From CAXXOK01 sp963675925 (lineage in GTDB: Bacteria; Bacillota; Clostridia; Christensenellales; Aristaeellaceae): 64,000 nt of DNA. Each line of letters starts with the position of its first letter. Within the stretch, counting starts at the first letter, position 1. Made by a program: the position numbers and the translations under genes. The stretch is from the NCBI GenBank assembly GCA_963675925.2, contig CAXXIB010000004.1, forward strand, positions 992,001 to 1,056,000, written 5' to 3'. Shown one piece after another: positions 24,246-31,945 of this stretch. Under the pieces are notes generated by a model. It made no database searches and was not told where the DNA came from. It saw only the letters and a list, made by a program, of their open reading frames with translations.

Positions 24246-25292
24246 TTAGTCCGTGTCTACTTGATAAAGCTCAAATGATTTTTTCATATAGAAGTGCGTT
24301 CTCATAACTGAAGAATATGCACCGCAGTCATGGATAACCAACTGATCACCGACCTTCAGTGATTCGCGCAGATCATAAACGCCTAGGTAATCATCGCTAT
24401 CGGATGAGTTGCCACAAATGTTTGCCGCATGTTTGCGTCCTTTAGTAATCGTGTCGTCTACGGGAAAACGCTTCCCTTTGAGACGAGCGTCAAGAAGACC
24501 AGAATAGATACCTGCATTGATAATCACGATGCGCTGATCGTTGACCCTGCGGATGTCAATAACTTCAACATGCATATCAATACAGGGATTTAGTAGATGT
24601 CTACCCGGCTCAACAATAATCTCCTCAGTATGAAGCTGTTCTTTGATCTGCGAAAAATAACGTGTCAATGTACTGAGCCTCTCCAATGAGATGCCTCCGC
24701 CGATGTTTAAACAGGGAATTGTGAAACCTGTAAATTCGTTTTTCAAATGTGTCAGCATGGTTATAAATGGCGTGAGCAAAGGAATTTCCTTGGGTATGTA
24801 AAAACTGATACCTAAGAATCTTGATGGAGATTGTTTGTTGATAGTCTCAATCAAGGCAATTGCCTTGCTGATCGTAGCGCCCCACTTGTCTTTCCATAAC
24901 TCGCTTTCAACTTTAAGGACATCGTAAATGAAAATGCGTACAAAGAAGCAGGCATTTTTGGACACGGCGGAAATTTTTTTGTATTCACTTTCAGTATCTA
25001 CAACATATTTCATAATGCCATAGGAATGGGCTTCTTCAATGTCCCGTACTTGTTTGACAGGAAAACTGTATAGGATATTTTCGGGAGCGACGCCTATATC
25101 CTTAATTAAATAACGAATATGCTCGATGCTGTCAACTTCGAAAGAACAGCCATGTTCCGCTGCAGTAGCAACAACCGTGGGGTGATCGTTGGCTTTGATT
25201 GGGTAGTAGACCGAGGCGTATGTCATGTACTGAGAAATCATTTGCGTAAACTTATGCTTGTTAAAAACGTAATACGGAGGCGTGGTATTCAT
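24246..25292 (-). CDS. PLP-dependent fold-type III decarboxylase-like enzyme (Orn/DAP/Arg decarboxylase family 2)
   Basis: 348 aa. An alanine-racemase-like TIM barrel with the PLP lysine in YYPIKAN (Lys33), GCSFEVDS, the phosphate-binding GGGISLE (about 203) and EPGRHLLNP (about 230); a beta domain with CGNSSDSDDYLG (catalytic Cys, DAP/ornithine decarboxylase style) and HDCGAYSSVM (Tyr that contacts PLP). It therefore has a complete active site and probably decarboxylates or epimerises a basic or other amino acid. Shorter than typical LysA (about 420 aa), closer to the compact ornithine/carboxynorspermidine class. Its start overlaps the preceding gene by 32 bases and GGAG precedes it. Substrate unknown. 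Confidence 0.87.
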   Translation of the reverse strand: MNTTPPYYVFNKHKFTQMISQYMTYASVYYPIKANDHPTVVATAAEHGCSFEVDSIEHIRYLIKDIGVAPENILYSFPVKQVRDIEEAHSYGIMKYVVDTESEYKKISAVSKNACFFVRIFIYDVLKVESELWKDKWGATISKAIALIETINKQSPSRFLGISFYIPKEIPLLTPFITMLTHLKNEFTGFTIPCLNIGGGISLERLSTLTRYFSQIKEQLHTEEIIVEPGRHLLNPCIDMHVEVIDIRRVNDQRIVIINAGIYSGLLDARLKGKRFPVDDTITKGRKHAANICGNSSDSDDYLGVYDLRESLKVGDQLVIHDCGAYSSVMRTHFYMKKSFELYQVDTD

Positions 25293-26118
25293 TTGTTGTG
25301 CTCCTTTTCAAAAAATCGCCTAATTGATCGTGATAGTCATCAATCTCAAGTCCGCTATAGGGTTTTGATAGGTTTTTCAGCAACTGAAGGGCCCGGTTGA
25401 GGTTTTCCTGATCATTGCGATCCTCAATCTCATTTGACAACATATGTGCGGAGGGGTCTTGCTCGCAGCCCTGTGCAGCGTGGACATACCACCAGGATTG
25501 CGTAAACCCTCCTGCAGGCATGCCTCTGCCTGGTTGATGAAAACGTGCAAAGTTGTATAAGCACACCGAACCGACCGGCAGCATATAGAATGTGATGTCT
25601 TTGTAGAACTGTTTCACCTGTTCAAGTGTTATGCTTGGTACTGCGAATTCAGCGGCAATGGCAGTGATAAAGTTTGCCAGTTCAATGTGGATGAACTCAT
25701 TATTGGGCAAAATGTAACTGTATTTGGCACCGTTCATTATGTTATCCACAATCTCTTTGCAATAGAAAATGTCATAGGCCAGAGAGTTGGTTAAGATGCA
25801 GCCGTCACCGCTCTGACGAAGATCCTTTTCTCTCGAGTTGATTCCATGTTCCTGATTTGTCGGATAGTGAGGGTTGACAACGCATTTATTTTGTATTCTG
25901 GATAAAACGGCAAATGCATCAATGACTGACGCACGTTTTGCATATCGGTTAATAAAATAAATGAATACGATGAACACCAAAGCAGTTGCAATCATCGCAA
26001 TGATAGCCCAGTATGGATTCTCTGCGAGGAAGCCAAGTGCAAGGCTGGTCAGCAGACCGATTGCACCGATAATGTTGGATGTCACTGTAGAGCTGAATGC
26101 TCTTTTAATTTGCTTCAT
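25261..26118 (-). CDS. Unknown protein with two N-terminal transmembrane helices
   Basis: 285 aa. Two N-terminal helices (IIGAIGLLTSLALGFLA, WAIIAMIATALVFIVFIYFI) form a hairpin, followed by a soluble region of about 220 residues rich in Asn/Tyr/His with segments YSYILPNNEFIHIEL, FYMLPVGSVCLYNFARFH and WWYVHAAQGCEQDP. I do not recognise the domain. AGAGG stands 7 bases before the ATG at 26118; the in-frame ATG at 26136 has no ribosome site. It overlaps the downstream PLP enzyme by 32 bases and begins 14 bases after the stop of the 413-aa gene, so the genes are tightly coupled. Confidence 0.7.
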   Translation of the reverse strand: MKQIKRAFSSTVTSNIIGAIGLLTSLALGFLAENPYWAIIAMIATALVFIVFIYFINRYAKRASVIDAFAVLSRIQNKCVVNPHYPTNQEHGINSREKDLRQSGDGCILTNSLAYDIFYCKEIVDNIMNGAKYSYILPNNEFIHIELANFITAIAAEFAVPSITLEQVKQFYKDITFYMLPVGSVCLYNFARFHQPGRGMPAGGFTQSWWYVHAAQGCEQDPSAHMLSNEIEDRNDQENLNRALQLLKNLSKPYSGLEIDDYHDQLGDFLKRSTTNEYHASVLRF

Positions 26119-26132
26119 ACCCGCGACCTCTT

Positions 26133-27374
26133 TCATTGTTTCTTATCATAGCAAAGAATCGTCGAGAAGTTGCTAGAGATGTCTGTCAGTTGAGGCTCGG
26201 TGTGATCTTGTCTTTGGAGAACCGGTGACAGCTTGATTCTTTGGCTGTCAGAAAGGATGGTTTCACCGACGGATGGATCCTTTCCATTACCGTTTTGGAT
26301 ATTTACGAGGCAACCTGTACCAATCCAAAAGTCTACAAGAGACAAGCGGGTGGACTTTATGTGAATCCAACCACTTACCGGCTGTGCACTGGGCATACAG
26401 CCCCAAGTGCCGACGATAGGAACTCGATAGGGATCTTCGAAATATGACTGCCGTAAAATATAATCGGCTTCCAGAAACGCTTCGTTTGATACTCGTGCGT
26501 TTCGCAGTATCTCATCCTGCTGAGCTGTGGATAGGCGGTCCTTTTGATAGGGCTTGATCCCCTGTTCCCACATGAAGTTAGACTCCGCACGCTGTAGCCA
26601 CTTGGCTTTTTCTACCGGGGGCAAGGCAGAGAATATTTTTTCATAGTCTACCCGCTTGTTTTCGATCAGCTCGTATAGGGCGGCATCGCTTGTATAGAGA
26701 TCTCTTGCCAGCGTAAACTTGAACGTGAGACGAAGATTCGGATGCTTCGATTTGAGTTTTGTGTGATACAGTTGCAGGAGCTGTTGAAATGATTTTGTGT
26801 ATTGATCGGTTTGTGTTTGCGGTACATTGTTGTACTGAATTGAAATTTCCTCGGACTCGTACTCCAGAATTACGCCATGATCATAGTCCTTAATAATTGG
26901 ATATAAATAGGATATGATGAAATTGAGATGAAAAACCTCTGCCCAACCAACTTTGGGATAAGCGGGGGAATGATGATTCTTATAGCCGCCGAAGCAAAAC
27001 ATGAAAGTGATTGGTTTATTCTCTGAAATGCAGTTGATCAGCCGCTCAAGCGTCCATTCAAATGCGTCAAATGACTGCGCATGGCCGGAGTATTTTGCAG
27101 CCAATAAACGGCCGAGGCTTTGGAGGCAGAATACCCGATCCTTCGGTCTGCCAGCAAATCTATTGTCAAGTATTTTGCGCCAGTGCATTATCCGATCAAG
27201 GCGCATTGTATAAGCCTCAAGCTGTTCCTGCGGGGTACCGGTGGTTGAAAGGTTTTTTTTAACATAGCTTTCAACTGTACTCTGTGCGCATGGAAACAAG
27301 CTGCGGATGAGTGGTGATTGACGGTTTGGACTGGTAAAGGGGTGTTCTATGTCAATTGATGGCCAATTATACAT
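26133..27374 (-). CDS. Unknown 413-aa protein heading the four-gene operon
   Basis: 413 aa, soluble, starting MYNWPSIDIEHPFTSP (AGGTG upstream; longer frames to 27443 lie over the promoter). The strongest conserved-looking block is about residues 120-200: KPITFMFCFGGYKN, then PKVGWAEVFHLNFI, YDHGVILEYESEEI and NNVPQTQTDQY. This order (pocket loop with Lys, acidic motif, Y..G strand, acidic turn) loosely recalls isocyanide-synthase/Dit1-like enzymes (PFKSPN, PD.GE...L..L, Y.PGA..., SDG), but the match is by eye and weak. The C-terminal third ends with WGCMPSAQPVSGWIHI and DFWIGTGCLVN. It is first gene after a good promoter at 27415-27443. Confidence 0.68.
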   Translation of the reverse strand: MYNWPSIDIEHPFTSPNRQSPLIRSLFPCAQSTVESYVKKNLSTTGTPQEQLEAYTMRLDRIMHWRKILDNRFAGRPKDRVFCLQSLGRLLAAKYSGHAQSFDAFEWTLERLINCISENKPITFMFCFGGYKNHHSPAYPKVGWAEVFHLNFIISYLYPIIKDYDHGVILEYESEEISIQYNNVPQTQTDQYTKSFQQLLQLYHTKLKSKHPNLRLTFKFTLARDLYTSDAALYELIENKRVDYEKIFSALPPVEKAKWLQRAESNFMWEQGIKPYQKDRLSTAQQDEILRNARVSNEAFLEADYILRQSYFEDPYRVPIVGTWGCMPSAQPVSGWIHIKSTRLSLVDFWIGTGCLVNIQNGNGKDPSVGETILSDSQRIKLSPVLQRQDHTEPQLTDISSNFSTILCYDKKQ

Positions 27375-27403
27375 ACTAGTGCACCTGCTTCCGTAAGAAA
27401 TTA

Positions 27404-27468
27404 TTGCTACAAAAAGTATATCATACTTAGATGCAGCAATCAATACTCTCGGTATATAATTGCTACAA
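27404..27468 (-). promoter_or_regulatory. Promoter of the four-gene operon with flanking TTGCTACAA direct repeats
   Basis: Minus strand TTGATT (27438-27443), 17 bases, TATACT (27415-27420). The plus-strand 9-mer TTGCTACAA occurs at 27404-27412 and 27460-27468, on either side of the promoter, 56 bases apart, which would fit a repressor acting at two sites. Confidence 0.65.
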
Positions 27469-27574
27469 TAAAAAGAGAAAAAAGAGTAAAAAGAGTAAAA
27501 AGTTGAGGCCCTTACGGTATGGAAACGCTGCTAAAATGAAGAAGGGTATGGTATAATAGTTTTAAAATCAATGC

Positions 27575-28846
27575 ATGAGGCTAAATCATTTGAGTGAAAT
27601 CAATTATAAGGGACGAAGGCAATCAGAGTGTAAAGGGAATAATCTCTCGAATAAAGCACGAATACTTCTGGTTTTGGCCAGTTTGATTTTGCTTTTATCC
27701 ATGCAGTTACTGCTGGGAAAAGATGTGCTTAAACCCTCCACCTACAACTCCTACACCTTGCAGGCCATGCAGTGGCGCAAGGGCGAGATCGCGCTGGAGG
27801 AGAATGTCATCCATTTGGAGCTGGCGGTGTACAAAGGCCAGTATTACGTCAGCTTTCCACCGGTGCCGACCGTGCCAGTGTTCTTTCTCACGTTTTTGTT
27901 TGGCAAGAATGTGCCCGATTCCCTGCTGGTTATTGCCTATGGCACGGTATCCTGCCTGCTTATGTATTTTGTTTTGAAACGAAAAACCCGCGCCCCGGTA
28001 CAAGCTGCCGTCTGGGCGTTTTTATTATGTTTTGCGTCGTCCATGCTTCCGATTTTGACCGATGGCGCGGTGTGGTATCAGGCGCAGATGCTGGCATTCC
28101 TGCTCACGGTTTGGGCGATCGAGCGCATGCAAAAGGGCGCGTTCACGGCATCCTTTGTGCTGATCGCCCTTAGCGTAGGCTGCCGGCCGTTTAACCTGCT
28201 GTTTGGTCTGTTGCTGCTGCTGTACGGTTTCAGGGAGCATGGGCGTGGTCTGAACCGCAAAACGGTCATGCTTCGCATGCTGCCCGGTGTGCTGCTTGGG
28301 CTGATCATCGCGCTGGTCTATATGTGGTATAACGACATCCGTTTTGGCAATGTGCTGGAATTCGGGCACAACTACCTGCCGGAGTTCACCCGGGACGGAC
28401 AAACGCAGTTTGCCCTATGGCACATTGTCGATCACATCCCGATTTTTGTATTCGGCTCTCCGTTTGCTACGGGGGAAGGCGGCCTGCCATTCACGAAATT
28501 CGGGTTTTCGTTCCTGCTTGCCAGCCCGATTTTCATTTGCTATCTGCTGTGGATGGGGCGCGACCTGATCAAGTGGCGCTTAAACTGGCTGGTTACGTTG
28601 AACTTTGCCATGTTTATACTGCATGCTCTGCTGCTATTGTCCCACCGCACAGGCGGCGGCTTCCAGTACGGCGCACGTTATTTTGTGGACTGCATTCCTT
28701 ATGTACTTTGCTATATCATCTTCCGCAAGCAGGACACAGCCACCCCCGCACACTTTACCCTCACCCGCGTGCCGTGGGTAGAGTACGCTTTGCTCGGTTT
28801 CGGGCTGATTCATAATATTGTTGGGGTGTATTTTATCAATATATAA
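27575..28846 (+). CDS. Polytopic membrane protein, GT-C glycosyltransferase-like
   Basis: 423 aa with about ten hydrophobic helices, no Sec-cleaved signal. After the first helix (LLVLASLILLLSMQLLL) comes a loop with acidic and Tyr residues (LEENVIHLELAVYKGQYYVSFPP), then alternating helices and a conserved-looking NDIRFGNVLEFGHNYLPEF loop. The first-loop acidic residues and overall topology resemble GT-C enzymes that use lipid-linked sugars, but no diagnostic motif is clear. The start is uncertain: the ATG at 27575 lacks a good ribosome site and is only 17 bases after a TATAAT at 27552-27557; the first 30 residues are AT-rich and may be untranslated. Confidence 0.65.
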   Translation: MRLNHLSEINYKGRRQSECKGNNLSNKARILLVLASLILLLSMQLLLGKDVLKPSTYNSYTLQAMQWRKGEIALEENVIHLELAVYKGQYYVSFPPVPTVPVFFLTFLFGKNVPDSLLVIAYGTVSCLLMYFVLKRKTRAPVQAAVWAFLLCFASSMLPILTDGAVWYQAQMLAFLLTVWAIERMQKGAFTASFVLIALSVGCRPFNLLFGLLLLLYGFREHGRGLNRKTVMLRMLPGVLLGLIIALVYMWYNDIRFGNVLEFGHNYLPEFTRDGQTQFALWHIVDHIPIFVFGSPFATGEGGLPFTKFGFSFLLASPIFICYLLWMGRDLIKWRLNWLVTLNFAMFILHALLLLSHRTGGGFQYGARYFVDCIPYVLCYIIFRKQDTATPAHFTLTRVPWVEYALLGFGLIHNIVGVYFINI

Positions 28847-28867
28847 GGTTTATAAGCAGAGACAAGT

Positions 28868-29605
28868 TTATGCTTCATTCTCTTGCACGGCATCTTTATT
28901 TTTGCTGACTTCTTTCAGGTACCCGGCGGTAATAATACCGGACGGCAATGCAATGATGGCGATGCCGAATATGGAGGAAATCATCGTTACGATGCGGCCG
29001 ACCATTGTGATAGGGTAAATATCGCCATACCCAACGGTTGTTAAGGATACAGTTGCCCAGTATACGGCGGAGAAGAATGTATCGAATGAATCCGGCTCGA
29101 CGTTATAGATAATCAAAGCGGAGATAATGATATACGCAACAGCCAGCACGATCACCGCAAGCAGTGCTGCTTTTTGTTTCCTGAATACGGAGACGATAAT
29201 CGTAAAGCTTTTGGAATAGCGCAGCACTTTAAACACACGGAAAACCCGGAATGCCCGAACCAGACGGATAATTCTGAGCAGTCTAAAGCTGTTGTTCAGC
29301 AAGGCAATCGAAGGCAGTATGGATAACAGATCAATGATAGCCATCCAAGAAAACGGATAGCGCAAAAACGAGGATAAGGTCTTTCTGCCGTATTTGAAAT
29401 CAGCGGTCAAAAGCCGCAGGATATAATCAAGGATGAAAATGCATACGGCAATTCTATCGATAATGATAAACGCAAGATGCTCCTGCTTGAATGCCAGGGG
29501 GAGAAGACTGGCGACGATTACGACCATCATGATCGCATCATATATACTGCTGGCTACGTCGGAGTCTTTTGCTACTTCGATGATTTCAAATAATCTTTTT
29601 CGCAT
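28868..29605 (-). CDS. Voltage-gated-type potassium channel (six-TM ion transport protein)
   Basis: 245 aa: S1-S4 voltage-sensor-like helices with a positively charged S4 (LLRIIRLVRAFRVFRVFKVL), pore helix and selectivity filter TTVGYGD, then S6 (IFGIAIIALPSGIITAGYL). It would form a tetrameric K+ channel in the cytoplasmic membrane for membrane potential or osmotic control. No RCK/KTN domain; the C-terminus is short. The ATG at 29605 has AAGGA 8 bases upstream; one at 29614 overlaps that site. It stands alone, convergent with the GT-C-like gene. Between 29606 and 29780 I see nothing supportable. Confidence 0.93.
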   Translation of the reverse strand: MRKRLFEIIEVAKDSDVASSIYDAIMMVVIVASLLPLAFKQEHLAFIIIDRIAVCIFILDYILRLLTADFKYGRKTLSSFLRYPFSWMAIIDLLSILPSIALLNNSFRLLRIIRLVRAFRVFRVFKVLRYSKSFTIIVSVFRKQKAALLAVIVLAVAYIIISALIIYNVEPDSFDTFFSAVYWATVSLTTVGYGDIYPITMVGRIVTMISSIFGIAIIALPSGIITAGYLKEVSKNKDAVQENEA

Positions 29606-29780
29606 AGTGTCCATCCTTACATATAATTATCGTGGTGCAGGAATAGAAACTCTTATACCATAGACATTTTTCATAAACTCTATTATACATGATTTCGGAT
29701 GGACTGTGAGATGTGATTCCTTCGTTGTTTAGTTGTAGCGAATTCTGACGATAATAGATGAAACGAAACGGAGTACCCCC

Positions 29781-29953
29781 TTGCACACCTGCATTCCCTA
29801 TGCTATAATGATTCGCACTACGCACCTTTGCCGACCGAGCGATTGTGCCGCAACTAGCGGTGTTCGTCCGGGTAGACGCAAGGGGTGGATACCCCTCCGA
29901 AGCATCGCATAAGCGGGCCGGGGGAGGTTAAAAAACAGGGAGGTATTTTTACC
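29781..29953 (+). promoter_or_regulatory. rpsB promoter and structured 5' leader
   Basis: TTGCAC (29781-29786), 17 bases, TATAAT (29804-29809); start near 29816. The leader of about 138 bases contains a short hairpin (AGGGG/CCCCT near 29880-29897) and outer complementary GCGAT/ATCGC segments (about 29838 and 29904). Autogenous control by S2 is known in other bacteria; a specific S2-binding motif was not identified here. Confidence 0.6.
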
Positions 29954-30868
29954 ATGGCAGTCATTTCTATGAAACAGTTGCTCGAAGCAGGCGTACACTT
30001 CGGTCACCAAACCCGTCGCTGGAACCCCAAAATGGCGCAGTACATTTTCACCGAGCGCAACGGTATTTACATCGTTGACCTGCAGAAAACCGTTCGCAAG
30101 GCCGATGAAGCCTACGCCTTTATCCGGGATATCGCCATGCAGGGCAAGAGTGTGCTGTTTGTTGGCACCAAAAAGCAAGCGCAGGAATCCATCTCGCAGG
30201 AAGCCCAGCGCTGCAACATGTATTATGTGAACCATCGTTGGCTGGGCGGCATGCTCACCAATTTCCGTACCATTCGCACCCGTGTTGACCGCCTCAACCA
30301 GATCGATAAGATGGAGCAGGCCGGTCAATTTGACGTGCTTCCTAAAAAAGAAGTCATCAAGCTGATGCACGAGCGTGAAAAGCTTGAATCCAACCTCGGC
30401 GGCATCCGTGAAATGAGAAAACTTCCCGGCGCGCTGTTCATCGTAGACCCGCGTAAAGAGCACATTGCTGTGCACGAAGCGCGTACCCTGGGCATCCCGA
30501 TTGTAGCTATTGTCGATACCAACTGCGATCCCGATGAGATCGATTACGTGATCCCCGGCAACGACGACGCGATCCGCGCCGTGAAACTGATTGCCGGAAA
30601 AATGTCCGACGCTGTGCTGGAAGGCAAGCAGGGTCAGCAGATGGATGCCGATGATACCGCTGCTCCGGCAGAACCCGCCCCCCGTTATGGCAGGCCCGCG
30701 CCGCCCCGGCCCGCTGCCCCCCGTGCAGCCAAGCCCGTTCCCGCGGCCAAGCCTGTTCCCGCAGCAGAAGCTGCCCCCGCAGCCCAGGCCGCGCCCGCCC
30801 CTGAAGCCGTGAAGGTGGAAGCCCCTGCCAAAGAAACCGAAACAGCCACCGAAAAAACCGCTGAGTAA
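29954..30868 (+). CDS. rpsB: 30S ribosomal protein S2 with long Ala/Pro-rich C-terminal tail
   Basis: 304 aa. The core (residues 1-228) is a normal S2: MAVISMKQLLEAGVHFGHQTRRWNPKM, then YYVNHRWLGGMLTNFRTI, FIVDPRKEHIAVHEA and VDTNCDPDEIDYVIPGNDDA. Residues about 229-304 form an extra tail of Ala/Pro/Lys repeats (PVPAAKPVPAAEAAPAAQ) ending acidic (KETETATEKTAE). S2 is usually 230-260 aa, so the tail is an addition; it is probably disordered and solvent-exposed. Start at 29954 is fixed by homology and GGGAGG 10 bases upstream. Followed by tsf after 16 bases. Confidence 0.97.
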   Translation: MAVISMKQLLEAGVHFGHQTRRWNPKMAQYIFTERNGIYIVDLQKTVRKADEAYAFIRDIAMQGKSVLFVGTKKQAQESISQEAQRCNMYYVNHRWLGGMLTNFRTIRTRVDRLNQIDKMEQAGQFDVLPKKEVIKLMHEREKLESNLGGIREMRKLPGALFIVDPRKEHIAVHEARTLGIPIVAIVDTNCDPDEIDYVIPGNDDAIRAVKLIAGKMSDAVLEGKQGQQMDADDTAAPAEPAPRYGRPAPPRPAAPRAAKPVPAAKPVPAAEAAPAAQAAPAPEAVKVEAPAKETETATEKTAE

Positions 30869-30884
30869 GGAGAGAGTAACGCGC

Positions 30885-31817
30885 ATGGCAAATATTACAG
30901 CTCAACTTGTTAAAGAACTTCGCGACATCACGCAGGCCGGCATGATGGACTGCAAAAAGGCGCTGATCGAAACCGAAGGCGATGTAGAAAAGGCAGTCGA
31001 GTATCTTCGTGAGAAGGGTCTTGCTGCTGCAGCCAAAAAGGCCAGCCGTATTGCCGCTGAAGGCATGGTAGCCGGATACGTAACCGACGACCACAAAACC
31101 GGCGTCATCGTGGAAGTCAACTGCGAAACCGACTTTGTTGCCAAAACCGATAAATTTATCGATTTCACCCAAAAAATTGCCAAGCACATCGCCCAGGCCG
31201 CTCCTGCGGACGTGGACGCGCTGATGTCCCAGCAGTTTGTGGATGATGCATCCAAAACCATCACCGATTTGGTGTCCGATGCGACTGTCGCCATCGGCGA
31301 GAAGATTTCCGTCCGTCGCTTTGCGCGCTATCAGGCGGAAGCCGGCGTCGTGGAAACCTACATCCACATGGGTGGCAAAATCGGCGTGCTGGTGGAAGTC
31401 AATAACGACAACCCCGCTTCCTTCGATGCCGATGCTTTCAAAGCCTATTATCACGACCTGGCATTGCAGATTGCAGCTGCCAAGCCGGAATGTGTGCTGA
31501 CTTCGCAGGTCCCCACCGAGACCCTTGACAAGGAAAAGAAAATCCTCCGCGAGCAGGCCTTGAACGAAGGCAAGCCCGAGAAGATTGTCGACCGTATGGT
31601 GGAAGGCCGCATTGCCAAGTACTACAAAGATGTTTGCCTTACCCAGCAGGCCTTTGTCAAAAATCCGGACCAGTCCGTGAGTGATTACACCGCCGAGGTT
31701 GAAAAAGCCATCGACGCGAAAATTGCTCCCGTCCGTTTCGAGCGTTTCGAACGCGGCGAAGGTCTGGAGAAGCGGCAGAACGATCTCGCAGCCGAGATCG
31801 CTGAAATGACCAAATAA
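30885..31817 (+). CDS. tsf: Elongation factor Ts
   Basis: 310 aa, full length. UBA-like N-terminus (ITAQLVKELRDITQAGMMDCKKALIETEGD) and the EF-Tu contact motif VNCETDFVAKTDKF; the dimerisation and C-terminal parts are intact. It exchanges GDP for GTP on EF-Tu. AAGGAGAGAGTAACGCGC precedes the ATG. It forms an operon with rpsB and is followed by a terminator; pyrH and frr, the usual next genes, are not here. Confidence 0.98.
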   Translation: MANITAQLVKELRDITQAGMMDCKKALIETEGDVEKAVEYLREKGLAAAAKKASRIAAEGMVAGYVTDDHKTGVIVEVNCETDFVAKTDKFIDFTQKIAKHIAQAAPADVDALMSQQFVDDASKTITDLVSDATVAIGEKISVRRFARYQAEAGVVETYIHMGGKIGVLVEVNNDNPASFDADAFKAYYHDLALQIAAAKPECVLTSQVPTETLDKEKKILREQALNEGKPEKIVDRMVEGRIAKYYKDVCLTQQAFVKNPDQSVSDYTAEVEKAIDAKIAPVRFERFERGEGLEKRQNDLAAEIAEMTK

Positions 31818-31894
31818 TCAGTCTGTCCATACGCCCTGATTGGCGGGATGACCCCCGTACCTGCTCAGGGAGTCTGCACTGGCTGGACGCTAAC

Positions 31895-31924
31895 ACCCCG
31901 ACGACCGCCCGGTCGTCGGGGTTT
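31895..31924 (+). terminator. Terminator of rpsB-tsf
   Basis: Perfect 12-bp stem (ACCCCGACGACC, 31895-31906, with 31911-31922), loop GCCC, short T run. The 75 bases before it (31818-31890) contain GTCCA/TGGAC complementary ends but no gene. Confidence 0.72.
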
Positions 31925-31945
31925 GCTTATCGAAAGGAATACGCT

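Noticed and set aside
31818..31894. Possible riboswitch between tsf and recJ
   Set aside because: Complementary GTCCA/TGGAC ends are present but no known riboswitch core was recognised, and the segment fits a 3' UTR before the tsf terminator.
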